Origin: an uncultured Pontibacter sp.
GTDB taxonomy: Bacteria; Bacteroidota; Bacteroidia; Cytophagales; Hymenobacteraceae
DNA length: 64,000 nucleotides
NCBI GenBank assembly: GCA_947499125.1
Contig: CANMMP010000001.1
Span: 558,001 to 622,000, forward strand
Direction: 5' to 3'
Shown: one piece after another, positions 63,555 to 64,000 of the stretch
How the letters are laid out: the number at the start of each line of letters is the position of its first letter
Numbering within the stretch: the stretch's first letter is position 1
The notes under the pieces: model-generated
What the model saw: only the letters and a program-made list of their open reading frames with translations
Databases searched by the model: none
Told to the model about the DNA's origin: nothing
Translations under genes and position numbers: made by a program

Positions 63555-64000
63555 TTATTCTACTAACATTTTACGGTCCTGAATCACTTTAAAGTGTTCG
63601 ACCATCTTCACCGCCTCGTCTATATCTTCTGTAAAAATAGCTATAAACGAATCTGGTTCTGCCTTTTCTAAGGCATACGCAATTGCGCGCATTTCTTCCG
63701 GAATTACTTCGATCTTCATATTGGGATTCGCATCTTCTATACCATGCAATAATGGTCCGGTAATTTCTTCTGCGGTTTTTCCACGAAGGTCGCTATCCAG
63801 GCGCACGATCACTTCATCAAATATCTGCCCGGCCGCTAAGCCGATGTCGTAAAAATCCTCTGTTCTGCGGTCGCCAACGCCGGCTATAATGCCAACCTTA
63901 TGCGATGCATCTACTGCATTCATAAACTCTCCTATCGCTTTCAGGCCACCCACGTTATGGGCATAATCCACGAGCACCTCAAAGTTCGGAAACTTAAACA
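63555..64000 (-). CDS. cphA: Cyanophycin synthetase, C-terminal part (5' end outside window)
   Basis: The minus-strand frame is open to the right edge, giving 148 codons. The sequence FPNFEVLVDYAHNVGGLKAI matches the junction into the C-terminal Mur ligase domain of cyanophycin synthetase, where VDYAHNP is strongly conserved. It continues KVGIIAGVGDRRTEDFYDIG and FDEVIVRLDSDLRGKT, also typical. The enzyme polymerises Asp and Arg into a storage polypeptide. The ATP-grasp domain and Mur P-loop would lie outside the window. A murein ligase (MurE/MurC) is less likely because of the GDRRTEDF and DSDLRGKTAEEI context. The gene ends at a terminator next to repeat locus F. Confidence 0.85.
   Translation of the reverse strand, partial: FKFPNFEVLVDYAHNVGGLKAIGEFMNAVDASHKVGIIAGVGDRRTEDFYDIGLAAGQIFDEVIVRLDSDLRGKTAEEITGPLLHGIEDANPNMKIEVIPEEMRAIAYALEKAEPDSFIAIFTEDIDEAVKMVEHFKVIQDRKMLVE

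Noticed and set aside
1-64000. CRISPR array, rRNA or tRNA genes
   Set aside because: No regular direct repeats with unique spacers and no cloverleaf or rRNA signature were recognised in any gap by eye. A tRNAscan or Rfam search could still find small RNAs.

Overview
The window looks like chromosome of an aerobic member of the Bacteroidota, most likely Hymenobacteraceae and close to Pontibacter. The grounds are: secreted proteins with type IX secretion (T9SS) C-terminal sorting domains, menaquinone genes, a parA-parB-DUF5683-dapB-lepB gene order, TAnnTTTG-type promoter elements, many lipoproteins, and no purine-rich Shine-Dalgarno pattern in front of genes. The genus is inferred; no rRNA or tRNA gene was found to confirm it.

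Layout. 1-0.8 kb: tail of an AT-rich McrC-like restriction gene. 0.95-2.7 kb: pyruvate dehydrogenase E2. 2.8-9.6 kb: histidine phosphatase, then menaquinone genes menI-menF-menD, a 1 kb repeat locus, a DoxX-like membrane protein and menE. 9.7-11.1 kb: two secreted proteins. 11.2-15.9 kb (minus): histidine degradation hutU-hutI-hutG, with a repeat locus between hutU and hutI and no hutH. 16-19.7 kb: methyltransferase, thioesterase, alcohol dehydrogenase, cytochrome c lipoprotein, a small unknown. 19.9-26.5 kb: M28 peptidase and two RluF-type pseudouridine synthase paralogues flanking a T9SS cargo gene; the second paralogue has lost its catalytic residues. 26.6-31.6 kb: pirin and a 1303-residue T9SS surface protein. 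31.8-41.4 kb: dinB, a metzincin-like protease, a radical SAM protein, a second 1 kb repeat locus, pyrG and yidC. 41.5-48.9 kb: accessory-looking stretch of lipoproteins, a candidate integron-type gene cassette, YjdM, a VIT-family transporter, two DUF2382 stress-type proteins and a TonB-domain lipoprotein. 49-50.6 kb: oligopeptide-binding lipoprotein. 50.7-55.6 kb: a tight six-gene operon UPF0173-parA-parB-DUF5683-dapB-lepB. 55.7-62.6 kb: glycosyltransferase, lipoprotein, ung, apaG, two methyltransferases, kdsA and a coiled-coil protein. 62.7 kb to the end: a third long repeat locus and the C-terminus of cyanophycin synthetase.

Three things stand out beyond the genes. (1) Two short words, AACTATA/TATAGTT and AAGTATA/TATACTT, which are halves of the palindromes AACTATAGTT and AAGTATACTT, recur throughout most genes and gaps, much like the HIP1 palindrome of cyanobacteria. 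(2) The long gene-free gaps carry the same ordered set of hairpin modules, including a perfect 20-base palindrome, in both orientations. (3) A DUF6624 gene is bounded by ends that fit an integron cassette with an attC-like site, although no integrase is present in the window.
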